NCBI GenBank assembly: GCA_964035545.1 | Contig: OZ037767.1 | Coordinates: 1,926,680-1,990,679 of the forward strand | DNA length: 64,000 nt | DNA from: Bugula neritina | Taxonomy: Eukaryota > Bryozoa > Gymnolaemata > Cheilostomatida > Bugulidae | Direction of reading: 5' to 3' | Part shown: in pieces, positions 29,696-41,500 of the stretch | How positions within the stretch are numbered: position 1 is the stretch's first letter | Layout: each line of letters starts with the position of its first letter | Made by a program: the position numbers and the translations under genes | The notes under the pieces: model-generated | What the model was told of the DNA's origin: nothing | Databases searched by the model: none | Seen by the model: only the letters and a program-made list of their open reading frames with translations

Positions 29696-32600
29696 ATGGA
29701 CGCACCGAACACTTCCAGCCTTAGGGATGTTTCACCTCGTCTGGAAATGCTGTCAGGTAAACCTATTCCTCAAGTTGGTCTCGGAACATCAAGAGTAAGT
29801 GTTAACTTTTCCTACATTTAATTTTAGGGTTTTCAGTTCCAATTTATAACCACAATAATGACTGATGTGGGTTTTAAAATAGTGCATCCATCAGCCAAAT
29901 CATTAAGTTGTTACTAACAATGTCCATATTGGTTTTGCAGACTGGGCCCAAATGCACTGAAGCTGTGAAGCTAGCTATTGAAGCTGGTTACAGGCACCTG
30001 GATACAGCCCAAACTTACTTCACTGAGACAGATATTGGTGAAGCACTTGCAGAGTTGATAGATTCTAATCAAGTTACTAGAGAGGAGATGTTTATCACCA
30101 CTAAGGTACAAGTTATTAGCTATATTTGGTCATATGTGTAATTTACTATCAATTATTGTTATTGATGTTAATATTACTACTAGGTAAATTATTAAATTTA
30201 GTATTGAATGATTTTAAGTAATACAAATAATATTAAAAGTAAAGAGCATATTGTAATGGCTCATGGAAGGGGGGAACTCATCTGCCCCCTTGCTTGACAT
30301 GTATTATATAGTTTATAGTGGTCGCGTTTCGGTCCCAGTCTTTCCGCTTCACGTGCGGCAAGCCACGTGCGTGGATGCATAACACTGGAATCTACCCGCC
30401 AATTAGCACTGACATTTAACACGTGATTTAACACTTATAAACAGCCGGTGCCCACAGCAGTTGAGGACCACGCTAATAACTAGATAGTTAACCTGCACTT
30501 GTCTTCTATCGACTGATGTAACCTCTTTTGTTCTGTATCTTATGCAACTAATATAATCTTATCGTTCAGATCAATCCGCTCGGTTCTGTTATAACATCGC
30601 TAATGATGCAGTAGTCAACCACGCAATAATACCCACGAAACTACAATATTTGGTTATAGGTGACTCCATTTAGTTCGTAATTGTTGGGTAATGTTTGCTA
30701 TAACACAGAAAGCATTCAATTTGTTTTCTATAAGTTTAGAAATTTCTTTAAATAATACATTATAGTCATGCACTAAATGCGTGCTTCATAACTGTTAGAC
30801 CTGATTAAACTGTTATGGCACAGATGAGCTAATACATATTTTGTTAAAATTTGTCCATTTGGTATTGATATTTTTCTTAACCATTTTTACTCTTCTAACA
30901 TTGCTATTGAATGATAGCGGTAAACTATGTGCCATAAGTTAAAGTTGCTATGCTACAGAAGTAAACTTAAGTATATATGACAAGATTATAAAATTATCTT
31001 TTTTCTGTAGATTGATGTTATTTAACTTACAAATGACTACCTGCAGAAAATTTAATATATAAAATAAAAATAGTTTCTGACTCCAGCTTTCAGGTGGATC
31101 TGGACAACCTCATAGAGTTAGAGAGCAAACAGAGATCTCTTTAGGAAAATTAAAGACTGGATACATTGATCTACTATTGATACATTGTCCTGTTATCTGC
31201 TCTGTAAGTTAACACTATATTCATGAGAGATTACGTAGAGTTGTGCCCTCCTTAATTTCTCACTCATCAACCAAAAGCATTAAATATAAAACTATAATTT
31301 TATGAAATATATATAATATATTATGATCACCTTGAAACTGACCAAATAATTAAATTATAGCTAAAGAGATTTCTCAGTGATGGGGTTAGTTTATGTTACA
31401 TCTTTATTTAAAGCTGACATGGCTGTACCATTATTTTAATGCAAAACTTTAAAACAACAGTTTTTATAATTATGATTGAAATCATGCTGGGTGAAGATTT
31501 TACAACACTAGTTAAATAATAGCTGACTCATCACATTTATATAGTATTTAACCATTTACATAATATATCTTGACTATCAGCTGCATGAAACTTTAGGGTA
31601 GTATACCTAAGCATAACATGTTGGTTTTGTTTAGCCCAGACGTGTTCAGTGGCATTGTAGAACTAAAATTTTCCCAAATAAACCAGCAAATTAGAGATAC
31701 AAAAAGTTACATGCAGCTAGTTTTAATAGCATATATTTTGTGGTTGAATTTTCATAATTTTACACAAGTTACAATAGTGAGATATTTCTCTGATTGGCTG
31801 AGTGTTACATGGTCTGTTAGGGCAACATGCATTAAACATATTAAATTCATTTAAAGTAAAATCGCATTGGCAGAAGATATGCATTTATCATTTGCTACAT
31901 TAACAGCAGGCTAAATTATATATCTATAATATATTTGCAGGCTTATATATTGGTGTGCAGCTGTTTTATATTTTATAGGATGAAATGTTGGATAAAGATC
32001 CCCCTGTATTTTTTCCTCGTGATGAAAATAACAAAATCATCATAACAGACACGGACTACCTAGATACTTATAGGGTGAGCAACTCTAAATATAATATTCT
32101 AAATTGCATAAAGCAAATGTTTCCAATGTCTTCCAGAGACATAAAGTTTAAGTCGATCATAAATAAACATTTTGGTCATCGAAATAAAAACAGATTTTGC
32201 TTCATCCAAGATTCAATATGGAATCCTTAAAAGTTACCATGACTTTTTGTTTATATCTCTAATACTCTTTTCATATGTTTTAAACAGGAAATGGAGAAAC
32301 TCGTGGATGAGGGACTCGTGAAAGCTCTCGGCGTGTCAAATTTTTCCATAAAGCAAGTTGAACGACTCTGGAATGCAGCAAGAATTAAACCAACCAACAA
32401 CCAGGTACTCTGGTCTAGTCTATCACCAATTGTCTTTTCCACGAGCAGTTGCTGTATAAAATCTTACTGAGTGTATTATTTCTATCTATTTCACGAGTGG
32501 GTAACTCCTAAGAACTCATATTGTACTTCTAAGAACTCATAACATAATTGTAGATAGAGTGCCATGCGTGGTTTCCTCAGTATGAGTTGGTTGAATTCTG

Positions 32601-33698
32601 TCAGAAGAAAGGAATGACCGTCTCTGCATACTTTCCTTTAGGTGCTCCGGTGAGACCGTTCTATGCGACGTACGTTATTCTAGAACTTTCTAGTCAGACT
32701 CTCTCTTTACTGAGGGTGAAGTGTTTTATATATAAACTAAATTCCATGTAACAAAGAGCACAGGCTGTGAATGGATGAATTCTAAACAATCAAATGAAAA
32801 TCTTTAGTTCTCAGCTAGGTTTAAAAAATATGTTTGCGTGGTGTACAGATCTTTAGACTAAGTGAATTTAGTAAGCTAATGCAGAGTTTTCCAATATTAT
32901 TAGGCATTTGAATAGAGTTGATTCAATAAACTAGAACTGGTTGACATCTAAGTTGAAAGTTAGAATAGACTAAGCAATAGCCATGTGTGCTTCATATTAT
33001 AAAATAAGTTGCTTATAAATATTCCAATAAGAAAATTTATTTTATATGGTCTCTCCTCTACCAGTCAGGATGAGGAAATTCTCTTACAAGAACCAATCAT
33101 TGTTGAGATCTCTGAAAGACTAAACAAAACTCCAGCTCAGATTCTCTTGCGGTTTCTTGTCCAGAGAAATATTGTGGTTGTACCAAAGAGTGTAAACAAG
33201 GACCGTATAGCATCAAATATACAGGTGCAGTCTTTGTGTAGATAGAATAACATTTATGGTATAATAAAAAGTGTAACCAAGAACATGGAGGGAATGAAAA
33301 ATATAGCATTTGTCTCTAGAAACTTAATACTTTAAGACTTTGTTTATATTGAGTTATCAATTTACATTTACGATGATCTTAGGTATCTTATGTTTCTATT
33401 GCTGAATTAGAGAGATTAATGGTTTTCTCCATGTATTATTAGTTTGATCAAAATATTAAACAAACATTATGAAAAGCTAAGAAGGCGATGATGAGGTCCA
33501 TTTCACTATAGCCTAGCTAGTCATGCGCAGGCAGCGCAAGCTGACAGCAACCCTACACAAAAACTTTTTGTTTTTTTTTGTCTCTTTCAGTTGTTTGACT
33601 TTTCTCTGAGTGAATCAGATTTAGAAAAGATTAAACTGGTCAACAAAGGGAAGATGTTGATGCCACCTGGTAATCCTCTATTTGGTGTGGACAAGTAG
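29696..33698 (+). CDS. Aldo-keto reductase 1
   Basis: Eight exons: 29696-29794, 29941-30105, 31087-31203, 31979-32074, 32288-32404, 32554-32669, 33065-33224 and 33591-33698, giving 325 residues, normal for the family. It is an NADPH-dependent carbonyl reductase of the (alpha/beta)8 barrel type. The catalytic tetrad is present: D54, Y59 (LDTAQTY), K88 (FITTK) and H121 (LLIHCP). The cofactor site is [12 protein letters not shown]. The exon 3 acceptor is set at 31086 rather than 31093, because only this keeps the frame and matches the paralogue. The exon 6 donor is at 32670, not the nearer GTGAGA. It is tail-to-tail with a paralogue across the retrotransposon. The physiological substrate is unknown. 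Confidence 0.93.
30252..30645. mobile_element. Probable solo LTR in intron 2 of aldo-keto reductase 1
   Basis: A 394-base segment begins TGTAATGG and ends AAACTACA, with the 4-base sequence ATAT directly on both sides as a target-site duplication. It is less AT-rich than its surroundings and holds a TATAAA-like box near 30436. Its length and its 3' end (CCCACGAAACTACA) resemble the 392-base LTR of the full element in this window (CCACAAAACTATCACA). No internal region is present. Confidence 0.6.
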
Positions 33699-33753
33699 CG
33701 ACAAGTGTCATAGTTGTCCTCTATTTGGTTTGGACAAGTAGCGACAAGTGTCA
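33674..33753 (+). repeat. 37-base direct repeat over the stop codon of aldo-keto reductase 1
   Basis: 33674-33710 and 33717-33753 differ at one base. The first copy contains the stop codon (TAG, 33696-33698); the second lies in the 3' UTR. Confidence 0.9.
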
Positions 33754-34229
33754 ACTGTGACAACTGCAATTTTCTAATCTATTCCTACACTATGCATTCT
33801 TTATTTTATAATTATTGTCACAATGTTTTTGTACCCCTTTTACTAAAGTAAGACATAATGGAAGGAAATATATTATGAAAAGCTCAAGAAAAAGTTTAGT
33901 GTACTAGATTAGATACATGTGTACCTCCATATTGAAATATATGTTGGACAGAAGCTGTGAGTGCTGATGTATTATACAGTATTATATTGTGTAACAATTA
34001 AAAGTTTTCATAATTTAAGTTTGTTATGCAACTGATGAGCATAGGGTTATTAAAGTGTTTTAGTGAAATTTATTTTATAATTTAAATTATTTTTTACAAC
34101 AAAACTATAATTTATGCAAGTATGATTTTTTATGCAAATCAGAAATAAAATAGTTTTGTTGTAGAGGACAGTATTTTTAAATCAGACAGAATAACTTTAT
34201 TTGAGTATAACTGCGATTGGGACACATAC
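33699..34229. other. 3' flank of aldo-keto reductase 1 up to the retrotransposon
   Basis: AT-rich sequence with no coding exon. No canonical AATAAA follows the stop closely. It ends in ATAC, the left target-site duplication of the element. Confidence 0.5.
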
Positions 34230-34621
34230 TGTGGTAAATTTATGTTGTGTGTGTGTGTCCTTTGTTGCCGAGATCGGTACTTCGGTCCTCCGAAACACCG
34301 ATATGCCGATTCTCGGCATATCGGAATACCGAAGTACCGAAATGCCGGATTCGGCATTTCGGATTCCCGAAGTGCCGATATTCGGTATTTCGGGCCTCCG
34401 ATCTCGGCAAACAAAGGAATGTCTTTGTCCTGCATGTATATAAAAGCCAGCGAGTTCCAGTATAGTTCAGTCTACTACTGGAGCTCGCTGGATAAAGACC
34501 ATTGATTCACTCGGACTATACTACAATAAAGATTATCTACATTCTACCTTATTTCTCGCCTTGTTTCTTATACAAGCATGTAACAGCACTAGTTTCATTC
34601 ACAATCCACAAAACTATCACA
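34230..34621 (+). repeat. 5' LTR
   Basis: Begins TGTGGTAAA and ends TATCACA. It contains a palindrome cluster (34267-34408), a TATATAAAAG promoter box (about 34437-34446) and AATAAA (34525-34530). These fit the U3-R-U5 order. Confidence 0.95.
34267..34408. repeat. Nested palindrome cluster in LTR U3
   Basis: An 11-base outer inverted repeat (GCCGAGATCGG and its complement) encloses four hairpin-forming palindromes built from CCGAA/TTCGG units. One has perfect 12-base arms (CCGATATGCCGA) and one has 11-base arms (CCGAAATGCCG). The same cluster recurs in the 3' LTR at about 41869-42010. Confidence 0.95.
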
Positions 34622-34622
34622 T

Positions 34623-34642
34623 TGGTGGCAGCAGTGGGATTC
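34623..34642 (+). other. Candidate primer-binding site
   Basis: TGGTGGCAGCAGTGGG starts about two bases after the 5' LTR. TGG is the complement of the tRNA CCA end. I cannot say which tRNA it matches. Confidence 0.6.
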
Positions 34643-34672
34643 TACGAATAGCTAGTTGCTAAGAGAAATAGG

Positions 34673-35572
34673 ATGGCCCCAGGGGACCCAGCCCCTGAGG
34701 CAGCAGCACCACCAGCCCTCACTATTGAGGCGCTGGTCACAGCCCTCCAGGGATTGCGGGGGCAAGGACAGGCAGCACCTGGTGACAGGTATCGCCTCCA
34801 GCCCCCGACTTTCGGAGGAGATGGAGACGTGGAACAGTTCATCCAGGAGTTCGAGGACGTGGCCGCCACCGCTGAATGGCCAGTACGGGTGCGCGTCCTC
34901 CAACTCCGGGCCTGTCTGACAGGCCGGGCCAGGAACTTCGCACTGGGACCCGACGAAGCCCACATCCTGCGGGCTCTTAGGGCCCGGTTCGGGTTGACCA
35001 CGGAAGAGGCGACAGACCAGCTACAAGTGATGAGGAGAGACCGAAGGACATCTCTGGAAGATCACGCTAACGAGGTAGAGCGCCTGGCTCAGGCTGCTTT
35101 CGGTCACGCCACTGGCGACGATCGGAAGCGCCTCGTTTTTAACGCGTTCTTCCGGAGCGTGAACCACCCGGACCTCCAGCGGTACTGGCTAGCCGCAAAA
35201 GTCAAGAGCCTGGACGAAGCACTAGAGATGGGGAAGGCCTACTTCCAGGTGGAAGAGCCACGGAGGGCGAACTACGCAGCTCGCCAGGTGGCCGGAGATG
35301 CAGAAGAGGTACCCCCAACCCCACAAGTGGCAGCAGCAGCTACCCCGTCACCTGAGCAGACGCAGCTCAACATGCTGATGAGCATGATGAAAGGCCTGCA
35401 GGCTACAGTGACGGAGTTGCAGCGCAACCAGACGGACAGGCGGGCTCCCCGCTCGCGGGACGACCCTGTCCGCCCCCCTATGCCCACTTGCTGGGAGTGC
35501 GGGATGCCAGGACATGTGAGAAGGCACTGCCCTAAGGGACAGAAGCCTTTAAACACCCGAGGCTCACGGTGA
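34673..35572 (+). CDS. gag: Gag polyprotein of the Ty3/gypsy element
   Basis: 299 residues, starting 51 bases after the LTR. A Pro/Ala-rich start leads into a capsid-like core with the retrotransposon Gag pattern (FIQEFEDVA, LRARFG, then a conserved Leu/Phe helix region). A Gln-rich spacer follows, then one CCHC zinc knuckle: C273, C276, H281, C286 (CX2CX4HX4C). It packages the element's RNA. The frame ends in TGA at 35570-35572, just after a UUUAAAC slip site, and pol lies in the -1 frame. Confidence 0.93.
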   Translation: MAPGDPAPEAAAPPALTIEALVTALQGLRGQGQAAPGDRYRLQPPTFGGDGDVEQFIQEFEDVAATAEWPVRVRVLQLRACLTGRARNFALGPDEAHILRALRARFGLTTEEATDQLQVMRRDRRTSLEDHANEVERLAQAAFGHATGDDRKRLVFNAFFRSVNHPDLQRYWLAAKVKSLDEALEMGKAYFQVEEPRRANYAARQVAGDAEEVPPTPQVAAAATPSPEQTQLNMLMSMMKGLQATVTELQRNQTDRRAPRSRDDPVRPPMPTCWECGMPGHVRRHCPKGQKPLNTRGSR

Positions 35573-38500
35573 ATTCCGCCACCCGTGGGCCCCATGCCAA
35601 TCCGGTCCGGGATGGGACTCGGAAGACAGTAGAAGAGACCTCTCCAGAGTCGACCTATATCGAGTGGCACGCAAACCGGAGATCTCGGAGACCGAAAGGC
35701 CTACCCGATCCTCCTGCCCTGCCACTCGATACCCGGATGGAACTAGAAGAAACCGGATGGCAGGCACCTCGGAGATCTCGGAGGCCGCAAGGTCTACCCG
35801 ATCCTCCAGCCTGGCCACTCCGTAACCGGTTCGCGGGGTTGCCCGAGGAAGTTGTGGAGGAGGATTCAGCTTACTCGCAAGAGTATCCCAAGCTACCCTC
35901 CCGACCTCAGAAAACCCCCGTTGTCTCTAAGACGAAGAGGAGGCCCGCTGTGCGGACCCAAGTCGTGTCTCCCCCAGAGACTGACCGCTCCAGGAGCACC
36001 CAGCCGTATGGAAGCAGCTACTTCCTGCCCGGAAAGATTTCGGGTAAAGCTGCCACATTCCTACTGGATACTGGGTGCACTACCAACCTGCTGAGTAGGC
36101 GTCTCTTTGACACCCTTGGTGCACGAGAGCGGGCGAGCCTCGAGCCGTATGAAGGTGCGCATGGTACGTTGGCGGACGGATCATGCATTCCTTTCTACGG
36201 CGTCATTTCACTACCTGGACGCGTCCGTGATCAAGCAGTTCACGAGACGTTTATCGTCAGCCAGCTGAAGGAGGACGCCATCTTGGGAATGCCCTTCCTG
36301 GAGAAACACCAGTGCCACATGGATTTCCAGAAGTCAGTGGTAGTGATGGCTGGGAAGGAACTTGTCTGTGTTGACAAGTTTGGCAGGCCCTTGGTGGGCG
36401 GAGTCCAGGTAGTACGGGACTGCACAGTTCCGGGGAGGTCCCAGGCGACTCTCCGATGTAGAGTCAACTGCAAGGGGATCGCCGGCCTGGGGATGGTTGA
36501 AGGAACGCACGGAGCCATCCGACTAGCAAACAGCCTGAATCGGCTAGATTGTCGGCAAGAGCTCCTCGTGCAGTGCATCAACCCCTTCACGGAACCTGTC
36601 CAACTATCGGCTGGAGCGCTGGTGGGGAAGTACCACTCCATCCAGGAAGCGGATGTGGGTCCGGCACTGGAGACAGTGGCCGACAACCAGGGAAACCCCC
36701 CTCACACCAGACGAGAAGCAGTCCCGGAGCATCTGGCTGACCTGTATGACGGAGCATGCGGAAACTGTACGAGTAGTACTGAACGCCAAGTACTGGCTCA
36801 ACTACTCGCGGAGTACAGTGATGTCTTTAGTCGTGGCGATAGAGACATGGGGCTGACTAAGGTTATCTCTCACGAGATACCCCTGGCAGCCGACACCACT
36901 CCCATCAGGCAGCCTACCCGACGTCTGGGCCCGGAGAAGGAGAAGGAGGTGAGCCGACAGGTACAGGATCTTCTGGACCGGGATCTGATTGAGCCTGCCC
37001 ACGGTGCGTGGAGCTCCCCAGTGGTCCTGGTCAAGAAGAAGGATGGTAGCTGGAGATTCTGCGTAGACTACCGCAGACTCAACAACGCCACCATCCAGGA
37101 CGCCTACCCTCTCCCACGGATAGATGAGTCTCTAGATGCCCTCGCGGGTAGCAAGTACTTCAGTACTTTGGATCTGCTTAGCGGGTACTGGCAAGTGCCC
37201 CTCAGTCCTGATGCCCAGGACAAAGCAGCATTCATTACTCGCGACGGGCTCTGGAAGTGGAAAGTACTGCCATTCGGACTAACGTCCGCTCCGGCAACAT
37301 TCCAACGGCTCATGGAGCAAGTCCTCAGTGGGTTACACTGGAAGACCCTCCTCATCTATCTGGACGATGTCATTGTCATCTCCCCAGACTTTGCGACTCA
37401 TGTCAGTCGTCTGCGGGAGGTCTTTGACCGTCTCCGGGCAGCCGGACTGAAGCTGAAGCCCTCCAAGTGCGCACTCCTGCAGCCAGAAGTCACATACCTG
37501 GGCCATGTGGTTGGCCGTGATGGGGTCGCTACCGATCCAGAGAAGGTACAAGCTGTGAAGGAGTGGACTGTTCCCCGCGACCTCCCTGAGTTGCGTGCAT
37601 TCCTGGGCCTAGTAGGGTACTACCGGCAGTACATACCTGGTTTCGCAGGAGTGGCTCAGCCGTTAAATCGGCTGACCGCAAAGGGAGTCCGGTGGCAGTG
37701 GACACAGGAGGAGCAGCAGGCATTCGACCACCTCAAGCAACGGCTAATGGAAGCGCCAATCCTGGCGTATCCTGACCCAGCCAAAGAGTACATCCTGGAC
37801 ACCGACGCCAGCGACCACAGCGTGGGAGCCGTCCTGTCTCAAGTCCAGGGTGGAAGTGAGGTGGTCGTGGCTTACTATAGCAAGACTCTCGCGGCCGCCG
37901 AGAAGAACTACTGCACCACTAGGAAGGAACTCCTAGCAGTAGTCAAGGCGGTCAAGCACTTTCGGCCATATCTGTATGGGAAATCGTTCCGTTTGCGAAC
38001 AGACCATGCGTCACTGATATGGCTGTGTAAACGTGCAGAGCCCTCGAGCCAGGTAGCTCGTTGGCTAGAGATTCTTGCCGAGTTCTCTTACCGTATAGAG
38101 CACCGTGCAGGCCGGAAGCATGGGAACGCCGACGGCATGAGCCGCCGGCCGGTAGAGGACTGTAAGCAATGCCTGCACATTGAACAGCGGGACGGGGGAC
38201 CCGCTCGCCTTGACGTGGAAACGGAGCTAGTGGAGGGCACCGCCTACCGGTGGGAGCACGGCCATCTTCGGACCGAAACCCACCAGGACGGTGTCCAGGC
38301 GCTCCACGCCAACCCTACTCTGCACCAGAACGTCAAGGAGCTGTGCCGACTCCAGGAGACGCTACCCGGCGCGGTAGCGGACATCTTCCGGGCCAAGAAG
38401 GAGGGCCGACGACCTAGCGAGGAACGGCAGCGGCAGGGAGACGTTGAGTTCCAACTCCTCTGTCGTCGCTGGGATGCCCTCAAGGTCAGTCCTGATGGCC

Positions 38501-41500
38501 TCCTGATGATAACGTTAGCAGCAGACAACCGCCAGCAGAAGAGGGACCGCGTCGTCTGTCCACGCGCCCTCCGGCGGGAACTGATCTGGGACACCCATAA
38601 GCAGGCTCATGCTGGAGTCAGTCGGGTCATCAGGTGTCTGCGGCTGCGTTGGTATTGGCCCGGAATGACTCGGGACGTACGACTGCGGGTACGGCAATGC
38701 GAGGTCTGCCAAGCTAGCAAGCATGGCCGCCCCACGGAAACCACTGGTCGACGCCGGCTGTACGCTGGTCGACCGTGGCAAGTAGTGGCGGTAGACCTCG
38801 TCGGGCCTATGCCGTTATCCGCCAGAGGAAACACCTGGATACTGGTGCTCACGGACCACTTTACCCGGTGGGCGGATGCTCTGGCTATTCCAGACGCCAC
38901 CGCCCCCACAGTGGCCCGGACCCTGGACCAACATGTATTCTGTTACCTCGGTTTGCCCGAGCAGATACATACAGACCAGGGTGCCCAGTTCCAGTCCCAG
39001 CTCATGGGAGACCTCTGCCGGATATGGGGGGTGAACCAGAGTCGGACCACCCCATATCACCCGCAAGGGAACGGAGTCGTCGAGCGGAACAACAGGATGT
39101 TGGGTGATGCGCTCCGGAGCCTGCTGCTTGGTCGAGGTCAGGAAGAATGGGACGTGGTGCTGCCGCAGATCATGCGGGCTTACCGCAGCACACCACACTC
39201 CGCCACGCAGGAGACCCCAAACTTCCTGATGTTAGGCCGGGAGACGCGGGTCCCGGAACACCTGACGTACCATGTTCCTGCCCCCGAGTCACCGGTACAC
39301 GAATATGTGGAGGGTCTGATGGACATCATGGGCAAAGCTCATGATGCGCTGCGCACCCAGCAGTGGCAGACCCGCACAGAGGACTCAGAGGAGCCCCCGT
39401 TGTACCAAGTGGGAGACTGGGTCTGGATGGTGAGTTACCGTAGGCGGCGTGGACAGTCGGCTAAGCTTCAGCCCAAGTTCGTCGGCCCCTACTGCGTAGT
39501 AGAGGTGCTGCCCAACCACACATACCGTGTGGAGCGCTCTGGACAGGTCTCTGTCCAGAGCGAGCAGCGCCTCAAACCTTACCATGCCAGCCCAGACGCG
39601 GTGGGTCAGGCTCCACCCCTCTTGGAGCCCCACCGTCAGCCCAACCGTCGTGGACGGGCCACCCGGCCCCGTGAGGTGGAGATTATGGTCCCCAGGGAGG
39701 CAGACCAGGAGCAAGCCGCCCTGATAGAGCAGCTGGAGCGACAGCAGAGAGCGGAGCGGGAGCAGGAACAGCAGCAAGCCCTTGGCTCACAACCCCTCCC
39801 GGGGGAGGACACCCCCACCCCCGTACGGGGTGAAGACGGGGACCCCCCTACCAGGGTAGCCCAGGAGCCACCAACACCACCAGAGTCTGTTCCACTTGAG
39901 AGGAGCCAGCGGCCAAGAAGACCTCCCAGGTACCTGGCAGACTATGCTGTAGGACACCTGGAGGGGCCCCCTCCTGAGGAAGACCCCCCCCACACTGACT
40001 GCCACCCCATCTTGGTTGGAAATTCCCTCCATCACCCCGGAGAATTCCACCAAGAAGAAGAAATGGCCGACCGAATTTCGGAAGACACTCGATCACGCGA
40101 GTTGTCTCCTCGAAATCCGGGGGAAATTCCCACGAGCCACGCGACTCGGGCTTCAGCAGGTAAAACTTCTGAAGCACGAGGTTCGGCCATTTCTCATTCT
40201 GACCTCACACAGCTCGCACGGCAGTTGCAACTCAAACTAAATTCTGATTCTAATACTCATTTTGATTTTACCACTATTCTCCGTACGCTATCAGCGGCTA
40301 TGGGGATCACTCTACCAGATACACAATCAGGTATTTCTTCTAGATTAGATCCTCCAGTTGCGGAGTCTAATCAAACTACAGTAGACTGGTCTTTACTAGA
40401 TTTACTTGGTTCTGATATCTTAGGACCGGAGGCCGAGATGGATCTCGGAGATGACTCTGCCATTGATACATTGTTGAATCACGATGTAGGCTCAGTCAAT
40501 TTCTGCGATACACCTCGGCCCTCGGTTTTTAACTTATCTCCATTCACACCTGTGCCGAATTTCGGCGATAGTGAGACCGGCTTCTCACAGCCTCTACTAT
40601 CTATTCTAGAGGAGCGGATGGACGTTGAGGAGGCCAGTCGGTCCGACTCCCCTCCCCCACCGGGCCTTGCTTCGGCTTCTACCAGCCAGCAGGCCGCCAC
40701 CTCCTCCACAGAGGTGTGTTCCGCCATGGTTGGCCCTGACCCCAAACCGGTCGAGCTTCAGCTCACGGCCGGGGAGGAGCAGGGCATCCTACACGGCGAC
40801 CACCTGCCAGCAGAAGAAGACGCCTCCCCAATACTGGCCCTGCCTCGGGCCCTGGTCGCCCGCCAGTATTGGGTGACTGGACCCACCAACCTAAAAATTG
40901 GTGATGCTTGCGGTGAGCCGGGCAACCGCATCTGCCATGAGTGTAAGAGGAAATTCTCCTCTGCACGGCGGTTGCGCGTACACGCCCCTCAGCATTACAT
41001 CAACGTGTTTTGCCCGTGTGGGGAGTTCTCCTACCAGAGAGACTATGTGTTGAGACATCAGCGCATAGCTCACTGCCACACGGGCTACACGTTTGCTGTA
41101 GACCAGGCCTCCTTTCCCGAATTTCGGGACCTGGTGCTGCCACACGTGGCGGATCCCCACAAACGGGCTGCTCTCGCCCTGGGATTTCCCGCGTGTAGGC
41201 CAGTTCGGGAGGAAGAAGGGGAGCCCGCCGCGACACCCCAACCGGCAGCCACCCAGCCACTTCGGGTCATGCTGGCACGGGTCGGACCAGGTGCCAGGGC
41301 CGATTCATCGGACCTGGGCCCCCGACCCTCGGCGGCGGGCGGGAAGCAGACGCACCGCCAGCGACGTCCTGCCCGTGGTACTACCGACCGCCCTAGGCAC
41401 CAGACGTCAGCTCAGTTGGCAGAGGAGGTCCACCAGTTACGCCGGCAGCTCCGCAGATGTGAAGAGGAGCTGGGGCAACTCCGGAGACGAGTTAGCCGCC

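Noticed and set aside
32554-32649. Exon 6 of aldo-keto reductase 1 ending at the first GTGAGA
   Set aside because: That donor gives the wrong phase for exon 7; the GTACGT donor at 32670 restores frame and matches the paralogue.
35569-35571. GTG as an independent pol start codon
   Set aside because: The frame is open upstream to 35536, and a UUUAAAC slip site with a correctly spaced stem explains expression better.
34642-41260. Numerous minus-strand open frames inside the retrotransposon
   Set aside because: GC-rich shadows of gag and pol with no recognisable domains.
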